This document shows positions 38,019-47,592 of a DNA stretch of 64,000 nt, piece by piece. Position numbers and translations under genes: made by a program. The notes under the pieces are model-generated. The model had not been told where the DNA came from, ran no database searches, and was given only the letters and a program-made list of their open reading frames with translations. The number at the start of each line of letters is the position of its first letter. Position 1 is the stretch's first letter. Origin of the DNA: Roseiarcus sp963742305 (GTDB lineage Bacteria > Pseudomonadota > Alphaproteobacteria > Rhizobiales > Beijerinckiaceae); contig CAVULN010000023.1 of the NCBI GenBank assembly GCA_963742305.1, positions 124,001 to 188,000 of the forward strand, read 5' to 3'.

Positions 38019-38659
38019 CCCCGTTCTTCCCCAGTCCCTCGCTTGCGGCGGCCTATTTCGTCGCTTGCCTCCTGCTCGCCGCGACGCCGGGCGCGGATAT
38101 GGCGCTTTTTCTCTCGCGCACGCTCGCGGGCGGCCGGACCCAGGGCTTCGCCGCGCAGGCGGGTGCGAACGCCGGGCTTGTCGTCCACACCTTCGCCGCC
38201 GCGCTCGGGCTCTCCGCGCTGCTCGCGGCCTCGTCGCACGCCTACGAAGCCGTGAAGATCGCCGGCGCGCTCTACTTGCTCTGGCTCGCCTGGGCGGCGG
38301 TCCGACACGGCTCGGCGTTGAAGCTCAAGCCCGACGCGAACGCGCGCGGCGGCCTGAAAGGCGCCTTCGCGAGCGGCTTTCTCATCAATGTCGCCAATCC
38401 GAAGATCGTGCTCTTCTTCGTGACCTTCCTGCCGCAGTTCATAAGCGCAAGCGACCCTCATGCGAGCGCCAAGCTGTTCGTCCTGGGCTTCGGCTTCATC
38501 GCGATCACGACCGTGGTGAACGCAATCGTCATCCTCGTCGCCGGGCGCTTCGTGGCTGTGGCGAAGCGCAATCCGCGCGCGCTTCGGGCCTTCGACTATG
38601 GTTTCGCGGCGCTGATGAGCGCCTTTGCGCTCCGCATCGCCTGGGGTGAGGCGAAATAG
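38015..38659 (+). CDS. LysE/RhtB family exporter (second)
   Basis: GTG start at 38015 overlaps the kinase stop. The 214-residue protein has the family motifs LLAATPGADMALFLSRTLAGG and GFLINVANPKIVLFFVTFLP and six hydrophobic stretches. It differs considerably from the LysE protein two genes upstream, so this is not a recent duplication. It probably exports an amino acid or homoserine lactone-like compound. Confidence 0.9.
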   Translation: MTPFFPSPSLAAAYFVACLLLAATPGADMALFLSRTLAGGRTQGFAAQAGANAGLVVHTFAAALGLSALLAASSHAYEAVKIAGALYLLWLAWAAVRHGSALKLKPDANARGGLKGAFASGFLINVANPKIVLFFVTFLPQFISASDPHASAKLFVLGFGFIAITTVVNAIVILVAGRFVAVAKRNPRALRAFDYGFAALMSAFALRIAWGEAK

Positions 38660-38668
38660 GAGTTCATC

Positions 38669-38965
38669 ATGGACCTTGCCGCCTTCCGCGCCTCGCTTTC
38701 GGCCGCAGAGCCGCCCCCAGGCTTGAGCGCCGCCTTGCGCGCTCTCTGGCTCGAGGCGCGCGGCGACTGGAACGGCGCCCATGACGCGGCGCAAGCGGAC
38801 GAAGGCGGCGCCGGCGACTGGGTGCACGCCTATCTCCATCGTAAGGAGGGCGACGCCGGCAACGCCGCCTATTGGTATCGCCGCGCGCGCAAGCCGGTCT
38901 CGAGGGCGCCGCTCGACGAGGAATGGGCCGGGATCGCGAGCGAGCTTTTGAGCGAGGGGGGTTAA
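38669..38965 (+). CDS. Conserved hypothetical, TPR-like small protein
   Basis: The 98-residue soluble protein (ATG 38669, AGGAG upstream) is rich in Trp and Ala, with ALRALWLEARGDWNGAHDAAQ and DWVHAYLHRKEGD followed by AAYWYRRA. The pattern resembles two helical TPR-type hairpins and recurs, as I recall, in many proteobacterial hypothetical proteins. Function unknown. It sits between LysE and an SGNH hydrolase in a tightly spaced run. Confidence 0.75.
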   Translation: MDLAAFRASLSAAEPPPGLSAALRALWLEARGDWNGAHDAAQADEGGAGDWVHAYLHRKEGDAGNAAYWYRRARKPVSRAPLDEEWAGIASELLSEGG

Positions 38966-38969
38966 GCCG

Positions 38970-39597
38970 ATGCCTGTCATCGTCGCCTTCGGCGATTCGA
39001 ACACCTGGGGTTACGATCCCGCGACCGGGGGCCGCTTTCCGCGCGCGCAACGATGGCCGAACGTCATGCACCGCGAGCTCGGGGCCGATTTCGAGGTGAT
39101 CGCGGAAGGCCTCAACGGCCGCACGACCGTGCACGACGATGCAATCGAGCGCTACCGCTCGGGCGCGGAGGCGCTGCCGCCCTGCCTCATGAGCCACGCG
39201 CCGCTCGACCTTCTCATTGTCGCGCTTGGCTGCAACGACCTGAAGAAGCGGTTCTCGCTCTCGCCCTTCGACATCGCGGAGGGCGCGGCGCAGCTCGTTT
39301 TCATCGCCCGCGCTTTCGCTCCATGCTTCGCGGGAGGGCTCGAAGATCTTGCTGATCGCGCCCCCGCCGGTCGCGAAGCTGACCGACTACGCCGAGATGT
39401 TCGAGGGCGCTGAGGAAAAGTCCCGCCTGCTCGGAGCGCGCTACCGCGCGGTGGCGAAACGCGAGGGCGTTCCCTGCCTCGACGCGGGCGAGGTCGTCCG
39501 CTGCTCCGATCTGGACGGCATTCATTTCGAGGCCGATCAGCACGAGCTTTTGGGGCGGGCGGCGGCCAGGGCGGCGCGCGAGGCGCTCGGCGCCTGA
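38970..39597 (+). CDS. SGNH/GDSL hydrolase, frameshifted
   Basis: It starts at ATG 38970 (MPVIVAFGDSNTWGYDP, with the nucleophile Ser in GDSN). Block II Gly (EGLNGRTT) and block III GCNDLK follow. One extra base near 39332 breaks the frame; it continues as REGSKILLIAPPPVAKL and reaches block V D-G-I-H (SDLDGIHFEADQH). Corrected length is about 208 residues, typical of bacterial aryl esterase/TesA-like SGNH enzymes. It probably hydrolyses small esters in the cytosol. Confidence 0.85.
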
Positions 39598-39801
39598 ATC
39601 TGAAGCGGTGAGCGCGCTCAGCCGTTGCCGATTGCAACTGCATGCGACGCAATCGCCGGAATCCCGGCTGAGCCCGTCCGGCGCGGGCGGATTCCTTGCC
39701 GACCCGACGGGCGGTCTGCCGCCAGACCCGCGAATGGCCCAAATACCGAATCAGGCCTGCGCGAGCGATTGCGAGCCGGCGCTCGCGCGGCTAAAGCCAT
39801 T

Positions 39802-40656
39802 GTGACAACTTTACTCACCGCCGTGGACTCCCCCTTGAGCGTGGACGAGGACATCGACGCGCGCGCTGCGCGCGATTCTCTGCTGCTTGCCGCGCGCGAG
39901 GCAGGGGCGCTCGCGCTCGGCTATTTCCGTCCAGGCGCTCGCACGGTCGCGAGCGTGAGCGCAAAAGAGGGCGGCTCTCCGGTGACGGAGGCGGATCTCG
40001 CGGCCGATTCGCTGCTTCGGCGCCGACTGAGCGAGGCCTTTCCCGACGCCGCCTGGCTCTCGGAGGAGACCGCCGACGATCTCGACCGCCTTGCCCGCCG
40101 GCGCCTCATCATCGTCGATCCGATTGACGGCACGCGGGCGTTTGTCATCGGCGATTTGCGCTGGTCGGTCTCGGCCGCGCTGATCGTCGACGGACGTCCG
40201 GTCGCCGGCGTCGTTCATGCGCCGGCGCTGGGCGAAACCTACGCCGCCGCGCGGGGCGCGGGCGCCACGGTCAACGGCGCGCCGCTGTCCGCCGCCGCCG
40301 GCTGGCCGCCGCGCGCCGCCGCCGGCCCGAAGCCCCTGATCGAGGCGATGGCCGCCAATCTGGGCGCGCCCGTCGAGGTCACGCCCCGCGTTCCCTCTCT
40401 CGCCTATCGCCTGTCGCTCGCGGCGCGCGGCGCGATCGATTTCGCCCTCGCGGCGGGGAATTCGCACGATTGGGACATCGCCGCCGCCGATCTTCTGCTC
40501 GAGGAAGCCGGCGCGCGCCTGACCGGCGCCTCGGGGGAACGGCTCCGCTACAACGCCCGGGACGTCCGCCGCGGCCCGCTCCTTGCCGCGCCGGACAAGG
40601 GCGCGCCCCGGCTGATCGAAGCCTTTCGCGCTGTCATCGGCTGGCGGCCGGACTGA
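39802..40656 (+). CDS. cysQ: 3'(2'),5'-bisphosphate nucleotidase CysQ / inositol monophosphatase family
   Basis: GTG 39802 is taken as start; GTG 39841 is also possible. Metal-site motifs of the IMPase superfamily are present: LSEETADD, VDPIDGTRAFVIG and WDIAAADLLLEEAG. CysQ removes the 3'-phosphate from PAP. It heads the conserved run cysQ - DUF4170 - acyltransferase - waaA - lpxK, typical of Rhizobiales. About 284 residues. Confidence 0.88.
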   Translation: MTTLLTAVDSPLSVDEDIDARAARDSLLLAAREAGALALGYFRPGARTVASVSAKEGGSPVTEADLAADSLLRRRLSEAFPDAAWLSEETADDLDRLARRRLIIVDPIDGTRAFVIGDLRWSVSAALIVDGRPVAGVVHAPALGETYAAARGAGATVNGAPLSAAAGWPPRAAAGPKPLIEAMAANLGAPVEVTPRVPSLAYRLSLAARGAIDFALAAGNSHDWDIAAADLLLEEAGARLTGASGERLRYNARDVRRGPLLAAPDKGAPRLIEAFRAVIGWRPD

Positions 40657-40778
40657 GTCTGCGGTCTCCGGACGCGGGTCGCGGGACGGCTTGCGTTTTC
40701 ACCTGAACGAGGGCAAACGCCACCAGCCCCCCGGCGCTTTCCGCGCTGGCTTAGGCGCGCCCTCAAGGACGTGAGATC

Positions 40779-41051
40779 ATGACCTCCTCCGATCCGAAGG
40801 CTCAAGACGGGGCAAAGCCGCAGCGCCTGCACCTCGTCTTCGGCGGCGAGCTGAAATCGCTGGAGAGCCACGAATTCCGCGATCCCGCCAAGCTCGATAT
40901 CGTCGGCCTCTTTCCCGACTACGCGAGCGCCGAGCGGGCTTGGCGCGCCAAGGCCCAGGCGACCGTCGACAGCGCGCAGACGCGCTATTACATCGTCCAC
41001 CTGCATCGGCTGATCGAGCCGGACCTCGCGCCCCCGACCCGGACAGCCTGA
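40779..41051 (+). CDS. DUF4170 domain protein
   Basis: This 90-residue protein has the DUF4170 core RLHLVFGGELKSLESHEF, LDIVGLFPDYASAERAWRAK and RYYIVHLHRLIEP. The family is of unknown function and is consistently found between cysQ and the lipid A acyltransferase/Kdo transferase genes in alphaproteobacteria. Soluble, no signal peptide. Intact. Confidence 0.88.
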   Translation: MTSSDPKAQDGAKPQRLHLVFGGELKSLESHEFRDPAKLDIVGLFPDYASAERAWRAKAQATVDSAQTRYYIVHLHRLIEPDLAPPTRTA

Positions 41052-41059
41052 GGGGCTCA

Positions 41060-41779
41060 ATGGCGAGGCGGGTTGGCAGGTCGCAATGGGCGCAGGAGGC
41101 GGTCGGCCTTCTGCTTGCGGCCTACTTGGGCTTCGTTCGTCGCACGAGCCGGTTCACCACGGTTCCCGACGATATCGACACGTACATCCAAGATGATCTC
41201 CCGCTGATCGCGGCGATGTGGCATGGGCAGCATCTGATGACGCCGCTTGCCCGGCCCGCGACGATGGAGCGGCTTGCAGTGCTCATCTCCCGCCACGAAG
41301 ACGCCGGCGCGCAGGCACTCGCCGCTGAGCGCCTCGGGATCACCCCGGTGCGGGGCTCGGGCGGTCCGGCCGACCGCGCCTATTACAAGGGCGGCGCGCC
41401 GGCGATGCGCGAACTTCTGCGCCAGCTGGAATCGGGGTCGTCCGTCGCCATGACGGCGGACGTGCCCAAGCGCGCGCGGGTGGCGGGGCTGGGAATCGTG
41501 GCTTTGGCCAAGCTCTCGGGCCGTCCGATCGTTCCGACTGCGGCGGTCATGAGCCGGCGCATCGACTTCAACACCTGGGATCGCGCTTCGCTGGGCCTGC
41601 CGTTCGGACGCGCGGCCGTCGTGGCGGGCGACTTCATCCGCGTTTCGGCGGACGCCGGCGATGACGAGATGGAGGCCGCGCGGCTTGCCGTCGAGCGGGG
41701 GCTCGACGAAGCGCACGGCCTCGCTTACGCCATGGTCGGCGCAACCGATCCGGGCGCCGGTCTGAGACCGCCAACCTGA
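41060..41779 (+). CDS. Lysophospholipid acyltransferase family protein (DUF374)
   Basis: It starts at ATG 41060, eight bases after the DUF4170 stop. The 239-residue protein has an N-terminal hydrophobic segment, then a DUF374 acyltransferase-like core: LIAAMWHGQHL (replacing the HX4D block), GSGGPADRAYYKGG and TADVPKRARVAG with GRPIVPTAAV. It probably acylates a lipid A/Kdo intermediate at the inner membrane, based on its position directly before waaA. Biochemistry unproven. Confidence 0.87.
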   Translation: MARRVGRSQWAQEAVGLLLAAYLGFVRRTSRFTTVPDDIDTYIQDDLPLIAAMWHGQHLMTPLARPATMERLAVLISRHEDAGAQALAAERLGITPVRGSGGPADRAYYKGGAPAMRELLRQLESGSSVAMTADVPKRARVAGLGIVALAKLSGRPIVPTAAVMSRRIDFNTWDRASLGLPFGRAAVVAGDFIRVSADAGDDEMEAARLAVERGLDEAHGLAYAMVGATDPGAGLRPPT

Positions 41780-41786
41780 ATCCGAA

Positions 41787-43070
41787 ATGACAGCGCCCCT
41801 CTCGCTCATTGGCTATCGGTTGGGCTCGCTCCTGGCGACGCCGCTCGCCGGGCCGCTTCTTTCGATGCGCCTCAAGCGCGGCAAGGAGGATCCGCGGCGG
41901 ATGCAGGAGCGGCGGGGCCTGACCGCTCTTGCCCGGCCGCCCGGACCGCTCGTCTGGTTGCATGGGGCAAGCGTGGGCGAGGCTGCCGCGCTCATGCCCT
42001 TCGTCGAGCGCATCACGCGCGCCGGCGTAGCGGCGCTCGTGACCACGACCACTGTCACATCGGCCGCGATGCTCCAGCGGCGGCTGCCGCCCGGCGCGTT
42101 TCATCAGTATGCGCCGCTCAACTCTCCGCTGTTCGTGCGGCGGTTCGTCAAGAGCTGGCGCCCCGACGCGGCGCTGGTGGCGGAAAGCGAGCTCTGGCCC
42201 AATATGATCGTCGAACTCAAGCGTTCGGGATCGAGGCTCGCGATGGTCAATGGGAGGATCAGCGAGCGGTCGTTTCGCCGCTGGAGCAGGGCGCCGCGCT
42301 TCATCGCCGCGCTCCTCGGGGATTTCGACGTCTGCCTCGCGCGCAGCGAAGGCGACGGCGAGCGGCTCGCCGCCCTCGGCGCTCCGAACGTGCTGGTCGC
42401 GGGCGACATCAAGTTCGATGCGCCGACGCTGCCGGCCGACCGGCGGGAGCTCGCCGAGCTGGCGGGGCTCACTTCTGGGCGGCAGATGTGGATCGCGGCG
42501 TCCACCCACGAGGGGGAGGAGACGATCGCGGCCGCCGCGCATCAGCGCCTCGTTCGGGTATTTCCCGACGCGCTGACCCTGATCGCGCCGCGCCATCCCG
42601 AGCGGGGCGAGGCGATCCTGAGGCAGCTGGAGGCGCAGGGCCTCATCTGCGCCTTGCGCTCGCGCGGCGAAGCGATCCGTCCGGAGACGGCGGTCTATAT
42701 CTGCGACACGATCGGAGAGCTCGGGCTCTTCTATCGTCTTGCCGGCGTGGTGTTCGTGGGCAAGTCCTTCGTCGCGGGCGGCGGGCAGAATCCGATCGAA
42801 CCCGCGAGGCTCGCCTCCGCCATTCTGCATGGGCCGATGGTCGCCAATTTCGCCGACGCCTACGCGGCGCTCGATAATTCCGGCGGCGCGCTCGCCGTCG
42901 TGCGTCCCGAGGACCTTGGCGAGACACTGGTCGGGCTGTTCGCCAATGCGGCGCGTCTGCGGGCGATGGCTCGCGCGGCCGGCGAGACGGTGGAGCGCCG
43001 CGCGGGCGCAGTCGACCGCTCGATGCGCGCCTTGAAACCCCTGCTTCCGGCTGCCGGGGCGGGGCGGTGA
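41787..43070 (+). CDS. waaA: 3-deoxy-D-manno-octulosonic acid transferase (Kdo transferase)
   Basis: The 427-residue membrane-anchored GT-B enzyme has WLHGASVGEAAALMPF, PDAALVAESELWPNM, ICDTIGELGLFYRLAG and GKSFVAGGGQNPIEPA, all WaaA landmarks. It transfers Kdo from CMP-Kdo to lipid IVA on the inner leaflet. It is intact, with a stop overlapping the GTG start of lpxK, so the two are coupled. Confidence 0.95.
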   Translation: MTAPLSLIGYRLGSLLATPLAGPLLSMRLKRGKEDPRRMQERRGLTALARPPGPLVWLHGASVGEAAALMPFVERITRAGVAALVTTTTVTSAAMLQRRLPPGAFHQYAPLNSPLFVRRFVKSWRPDAALVAESELWPNMIVELKRSGSRLAMVNGRISERSFRRWSRAPRFIAALLGDFDVCLARSEGDGERLAALGAPNVLVAGDIKFDAPTLPADRRELAELAGLTSGRQMWIAASTHEGEETIAAAAHQRLVRVFPDALTLIAPRHPERGEAILRQLEAQGLICALRSRGEAIRPETAVYICDTIGELGLFYRLAGVVFVGKSFVAGGGQNPIEPARLASAILHGPMVANFADAYAALDNSGGALAVVRPEDLGETLVGLFANAARLRAMARAAGETVERRAGAVDRSMRALKPLLPAAGAGR

Positions 43071-44056
43071 GAGCGCCGCGCTTCTGGTTCAAACCAAGAC
43101 CCACCCTGCTTGCGCGCATGCTCCAGCCGATTGGCTTCGCCTACGGACAGACGACCGCGCGGCGCATGCGGGAACAGGGCAAGCGCGTTGGCGCGCCAAC
43201 GATTTGCGTCGGCAATTTCGTCGCCGGGGGCGCGGGCAAGACGCCGGCCGCGCTGGCGCTGGCGCGGATCCTGATCGGCGAGGGACGGCGCGTCGCCTTT
43301 CTGTCGCGCGGCTATGGCGGCGCCGAGCGCGCCGAGCCCTTGCAGGTCGATCCGAACGCCCACAATGCCGCGATCGTCGGCGACGAGCCGCTCCTGCTCG
43401 CCAGGCTCGCGCCCTGCTGGGTCGGGCCGGACCGGGCGAGAAGCGCAAGACGGGCGATCGAGGCCGGCGCGAACGTGCTCGTTCTCGACGACGGCCTGCA
43501 GAATCCGGGTCTCGCCAAGGATCTCGCTTTCGCCGTGGTCGACGGGGAGACCGGCTTCGGCAACGGCCTTTCCGTTCCCGCGGGGCCGCTGCGCGCGCCG
43601 CTTGCGGCCCAGCTGCCGTTCGTTCGGGCGCTGATCGTGCTCGGCGGTGACGACGCGGCGGCGGCGCGAATCGCGGCGCTCGCGCCGGGCAAGCCGCTCA
43701 TCCGCGCCGGCCTCGAGCCCGACGCGCTCGCCGCCGCGCCGCTGATCGGCCGGGAGGTCGTGGCCTTCGCCGGCATCGCGCGCCCGGAGAAATTCTACGC
43801 GACGCTGCGCCGGGTCGGCGCGCAGATCGTCATGACGCGCGATTTCGCCGATCACCACGCCTACACGCCGGACGAGATCGAGGCCCTGATCGAGGAGGCC
43901 GGACGGCACAACGCCCTTCTTGCCACGACCGAGAAGGACCTTGTGCGTCTCGCCCCCCGTCAGGCCCGCTCCGTCATGACCCTGCCGGTCACCCTGCGCT
44001 TCGAGGACCCCAGGGCGGTGCGGCGCATGCTGCGGCATGTGCTGGGAGGCGGGTAG
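43067..44056 (+). CDS. lpxK: Tetraacyldisaccharide 4'-kinase
   Basis: GTG start at 43067. The 329-residue kinase has a P-loop variant GNFVAGGAGKTPAALALA, SRGYGG, VLDDGLQNPGL and a C-terminal LLATTEKDLVRL, all LpxK features, with a single N-terminal membrane helix region. It phosphorylates the lipid A disaccharide at the 4' position. It closes the lipid A cassette. Confidence 0.95.
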   Translation: MRAPRFWFKPRPTLLARMLQPIGFAYGQTTARRMREQGKRVGAPTICVGNFVAGGAGKTPAALALARILIGEGRRVAFLSRGYGGAERAEPLQVDPNAHNAAIVGDEPLLLARLAPCWVGPDRARSARRAIEAGANVLVLDDGLQNPGLAKDLAFAVVDGETGFGNGLSVPAGPLRAPLAAQLPFVRALIVLGGDDAAAARIAALAPGKPLIRAGLEPDALAAAPLIGREVVAFAGIARPEKFYATLRRVGAQIVMTRDFADHHAYTPDEIEALIEEAGRHNALLATTEKDLVRLAPRQARSVMTLPVTLRFEDPRAVRRMLRHVLGGG

Positions 44057-44177
44057 GGCGCTTCCTCGCTTGGCCTCCTCACTCCACGCGATTTGGCCGC
44101 GACGAGGTTGGTGGCCCGCGGATCGTCGTTCTGATAGCCTTAGCTTGGCCGATTGGATCGGCTTGCTGGGAAACGCC

Positions 44178-47100
44178 GTGGACATCTTGGCGTGGCTGCG
44201 AGAGCTGGGGCTGGAGCGCTACGAGCAGGCGTTCCAAGAGAACGAGATTGCGGCGGACATTCTGCCGAAGCTGACCGCCGATGACCTCAAAGATATTGGC
44301 GTCACCATCGTCGGGCACCGCCGCAAGCTCCTGGAGGCGATCGCCGCGCTGGCCAAGCCAGCTTTGGCGCGGCTGGCAGAACCGAGCGCTCGCGGGTCCC
44401 CATCTGTGGCGCGGCCTTCTGCAGCTGAGCGCCGGCAGCTGACCGTGATGTTCGTCGATCTTGTGGACTCGACCGCGTTGTCGGCGGCGCTTGATCCCGA
44501 GGAGATGGGCGCGGCCATTCGCATCTACCAGAACGCCGTGGCGAGCGAGACCCTGCGCTTCGAAGGCCACATCGCCAAGTTCATGGGCGACGGCGTGCTG
44601 GCCTATTTCGGCTGGCCGCAGGCGCATGAGGACGACGCCGAGCGGGCCGTGCGTGCGGGCCTCGCTCTCGTCCGAACCGTAGGCGCGCTTGAGGCGGGCG
44701 GCCGTCGGCTCGCGGCCCGGATCGGGATCGCGACCGGCCTCGTGGTGGTCGGCGAGCCGGTGGGGGAGGGCGAGGCGCAGGAGCGCGCGGTGGTCGGCGA
44801 GACGCCGAACCTTGCGGCCCGGCTGCAAGCGCTTGCCGCGCCCGGCAGCGTCGTCATCAGCCAGGCGACCCAGCGGCTGGTCGGCAGTCTGTTCGAGCTG
44901 GCCGACCTCGGTCCAACCCCGATCAAGGGCTTCGCAGAGCCGGTCGCCGCCTTCCGGGTTGAGGGCGAAGGCTCCGCCGATGGCCGCTTCGAGGCCCTCC
45001 ATGGGCAGCGGCTGACGCCGCTGATCGGACGTGAGCACCAGCTGGCCATGCTCATGGAGCGCTGGAGCTGGGCCAAGGACGGCGACGGCCAGGTGGTCCT
45101 GATTGGGGGCGAGGCGGGCGTCGGCAAGTCGCGGCTGCTGCACGCCCTTCGTGAGAAGCTGGCCGACGAACCGCACTTCGCACTGAGCTATTTCTGCTCG
45201 CCCTACCACGCCAACAGTATGCTCCACCCGATCGTCGCGCAGCTCGAGCGGGCGGCGGGTTTCGCCTCCCATGACGGACCCGCGAACCGGCTCGCCAAAC
45301 TCGAGGCGCTGCTCGCTCAGAGCGCCGATGAGCTGGACGAAGCGGCGCCGCTGGTCGGGGCGTTGATGGGCGTGCCCACTGATGAGCGCTACCCCGCTCC
45401 GAACCTTAGCCCGCAGCGCCAGAAGCAGCGCACCTTCGAGGTCCTGATCGAGCAGCTGACCGGGCTCGCCCGCGAGCGGCCGGTGCTCCAGCTCTATGAA
45501 GACCTGCATTGGGCCGATCCCTCGACGCTGGAGCTGCTCGACATGCTGGTCGAGCGAGCGCGCGTCCTGCCTGTCCTCGTCGTGATCACCCACCGGCCGC
45601 AGTTCAGCACGCAATGGTCGGGCCAGGCGCACGTGACGGCGCTGCCGCTCAACCGCCTCGGCCGGCGTCAGGGGGCCGCGATGGCCCTTCAGGTCACGGG
45701 CGGCAAGGCGCTGCCCGCCGAGATCCTGGATCAGATCCTGGAGCGCACCGACGGCGTGCCCTTGTTCCTCGAGGAGCTGACCAGGACCCTGCTCGAATTG
45801 GGCCTCATGACCGACGCGGGCGACCACTATAAGCTTGCGGGCCCGCTGCCGCCGCTCGCGATCCCGGCGAACCTGCACGACTCACTGATGGCGCGGCTCG
45901 ACCGGCTGGCCCCGGTCAAGGAGCTCGCCCAGATCGGCGCGGTGATCGGCCGCGAATTCTCCCACGAGCTCATCGCCGCAGTCGCCGACCGGCCGCAGGC
46001 GCAGTTGGAAAGCGGGCTCGATCAGCTGGTCGCCTCAGAACTCGTATTTCGCCGCGGCGCCCCGCCCGACGCCGACCTACAGTTTCAAGCACGCCCTGGT
46101 CAAAGATGTCGCCTATCAGTCATTGCTCAAGTCCAGGCGCCAGCAGCTGCACGCTCGCCTCGCGCAGGTGTTCGAGGAGCGGTTTCCGGCTGTCGTCGAA
46201 AGCCAACCCGAGCTGCTCGCATACCACCTGACCGAAGCCGGACTCGACGCGCGCGCGGCGGATGCATGGGCGCGGGCGGGTCGCGCGGCTCTCGGCCGGT
46301 CGGCGATGCGCGAGGCGGCGAACTCGCTCTCCCGAGCCGTCGGCCTGCTCCGGGGAATGCCGTCCTCGCCCGATCGACAGCGCCTCGAGCTCAAGTTGCT
46401 TGGCGCTCTCGGCGTCGCGCTCACCAATACACTCGGCCCGGCCTCTCCTGAAGCTCAGGCGGCGCACGAGCGCGCGGATCAATTGTCCCAGGAAATCGGC
46501 GATCGCAAAGCCCGGTTTCGCGCTCGCTGGAACCTCTGGCGCGTCTACAACGTGCGCGCTGAATACAATTCAGCTGTCGCGGCAGGCGACGCGCTCCTGG
46601 CGGAGGCCCAAGCGGACGGAGACGTCGATCACGAGGTGCAGGCGCGCCATGCGCTGTTCTCATCGTGTTTGTTCCGCGGCGATCTGGAGGCGAATCGTCA
46701 CCACGTCGACCGCGCGCTCGCTCTCTACGAGGTCGATCGCCATGGAACGCAGGCGCTGACCTTTGGCGGCCACGACGCTCGGGAGTGCGCCCTCTCCTCC
46801 GGCAGCACTGCTCTGTTTCTTCTGGGCTATCCGGAACGGGCGCTGGCCCGTAACGCGGAGGGCATCGCGCACGCGCGGGCGCTCGGGCAGCCGCAAGTGG
46901 TCGCGCACGCTCTCAACTGGGGCTCGATGCTGCTGCAGCTCGCCGGCGAATTCGAAGAGCTCGACCGCCGCACCATCCTGCTTGCGCGGCTCGCCGACGA
47001 GCACGGGCTCGCCATATACTATCCTGAGGCGCGCATTTTGGCCGCATGGCGCGCCGTCCACGAGGAGGGGGATCACCGCGCCGCCGAGGTGATGCGAGAT

Positions 47101-47545
47101 TTCCTCAACCGGCGCGCCGCCATGGGCACGGTCGTCCATGCACACCTATTTCCTCATGCTGCTCGCCGACGCCTGGCTGCGGCTCGGTCGACCGGACGAG
47201 GCTCAAGCCGCGATCAAGGATGGTTTGGCCCGCGCCGAGGCGGCAGGCGAACATTTTTGCACGGCGGAGCTGCATCGGTTGCGCGCCCGCGCCTGCTTGG
47301 CTCTCGACGCCCACGACGCTCGGGTCGCGGAGGCCGCCCTCGACGCCGCGCTCGCCGCCGCCCGTCGCCAATCGTCGCGTATCTTCGAGCTTCGCGCCGC
47401 GTGCGATCTCGCCCGGCTTTGGGCCGACCGGGGCGAGCGGCGCAACGCCCACGACCTGCTTGCGCCAGTCTACGGCTGGTTCACCGAAGGGTTCAAAACC
47501 GCCGATCTGAAGGATGCGAAGGCGTTCCTGGAGGAGCTTGCCTGA
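44178..47545 (+). CDS. SAM domain - class III adenylate/guanylate cyclase - ATPase - TPR signalling protein, two frameshifts
   Basis: GTG 44178 begins a SAM domain (ILAWLRELGLERYEQAF, VTIVGHRRKLL, residues 1-60). The cyclase homology domain follows (about 85-270; LTVMFVDLVDST metal Asp, HIAKFMGDGVLAYFGWP), then an AAA/STAND-type ATPase (Walker A GEAGVGKS near residue 310; YEDLHWADPSTLELLD Walker B), and a TPR-rich C-terminal half. Extra bases at about 46074 and 47140 break the frame; removing both gives 1121 residues, normal for this architecture. It probably makes cAMP in response to an unknown stimulus bound by the TPR region. Confidence 0.88.
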
Positions 47546-47592
47546 GAATGGCTGCTTTTGAACCCAATCCAAGCTGCGCGCAGGCGCTCCGC

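Noticed and set aside
44079..45878. 599-codon leftward frame opposite the cyclase
   Set aside because: Shadow of the cyclase gene, whose conserved domains are all on the plus strand.
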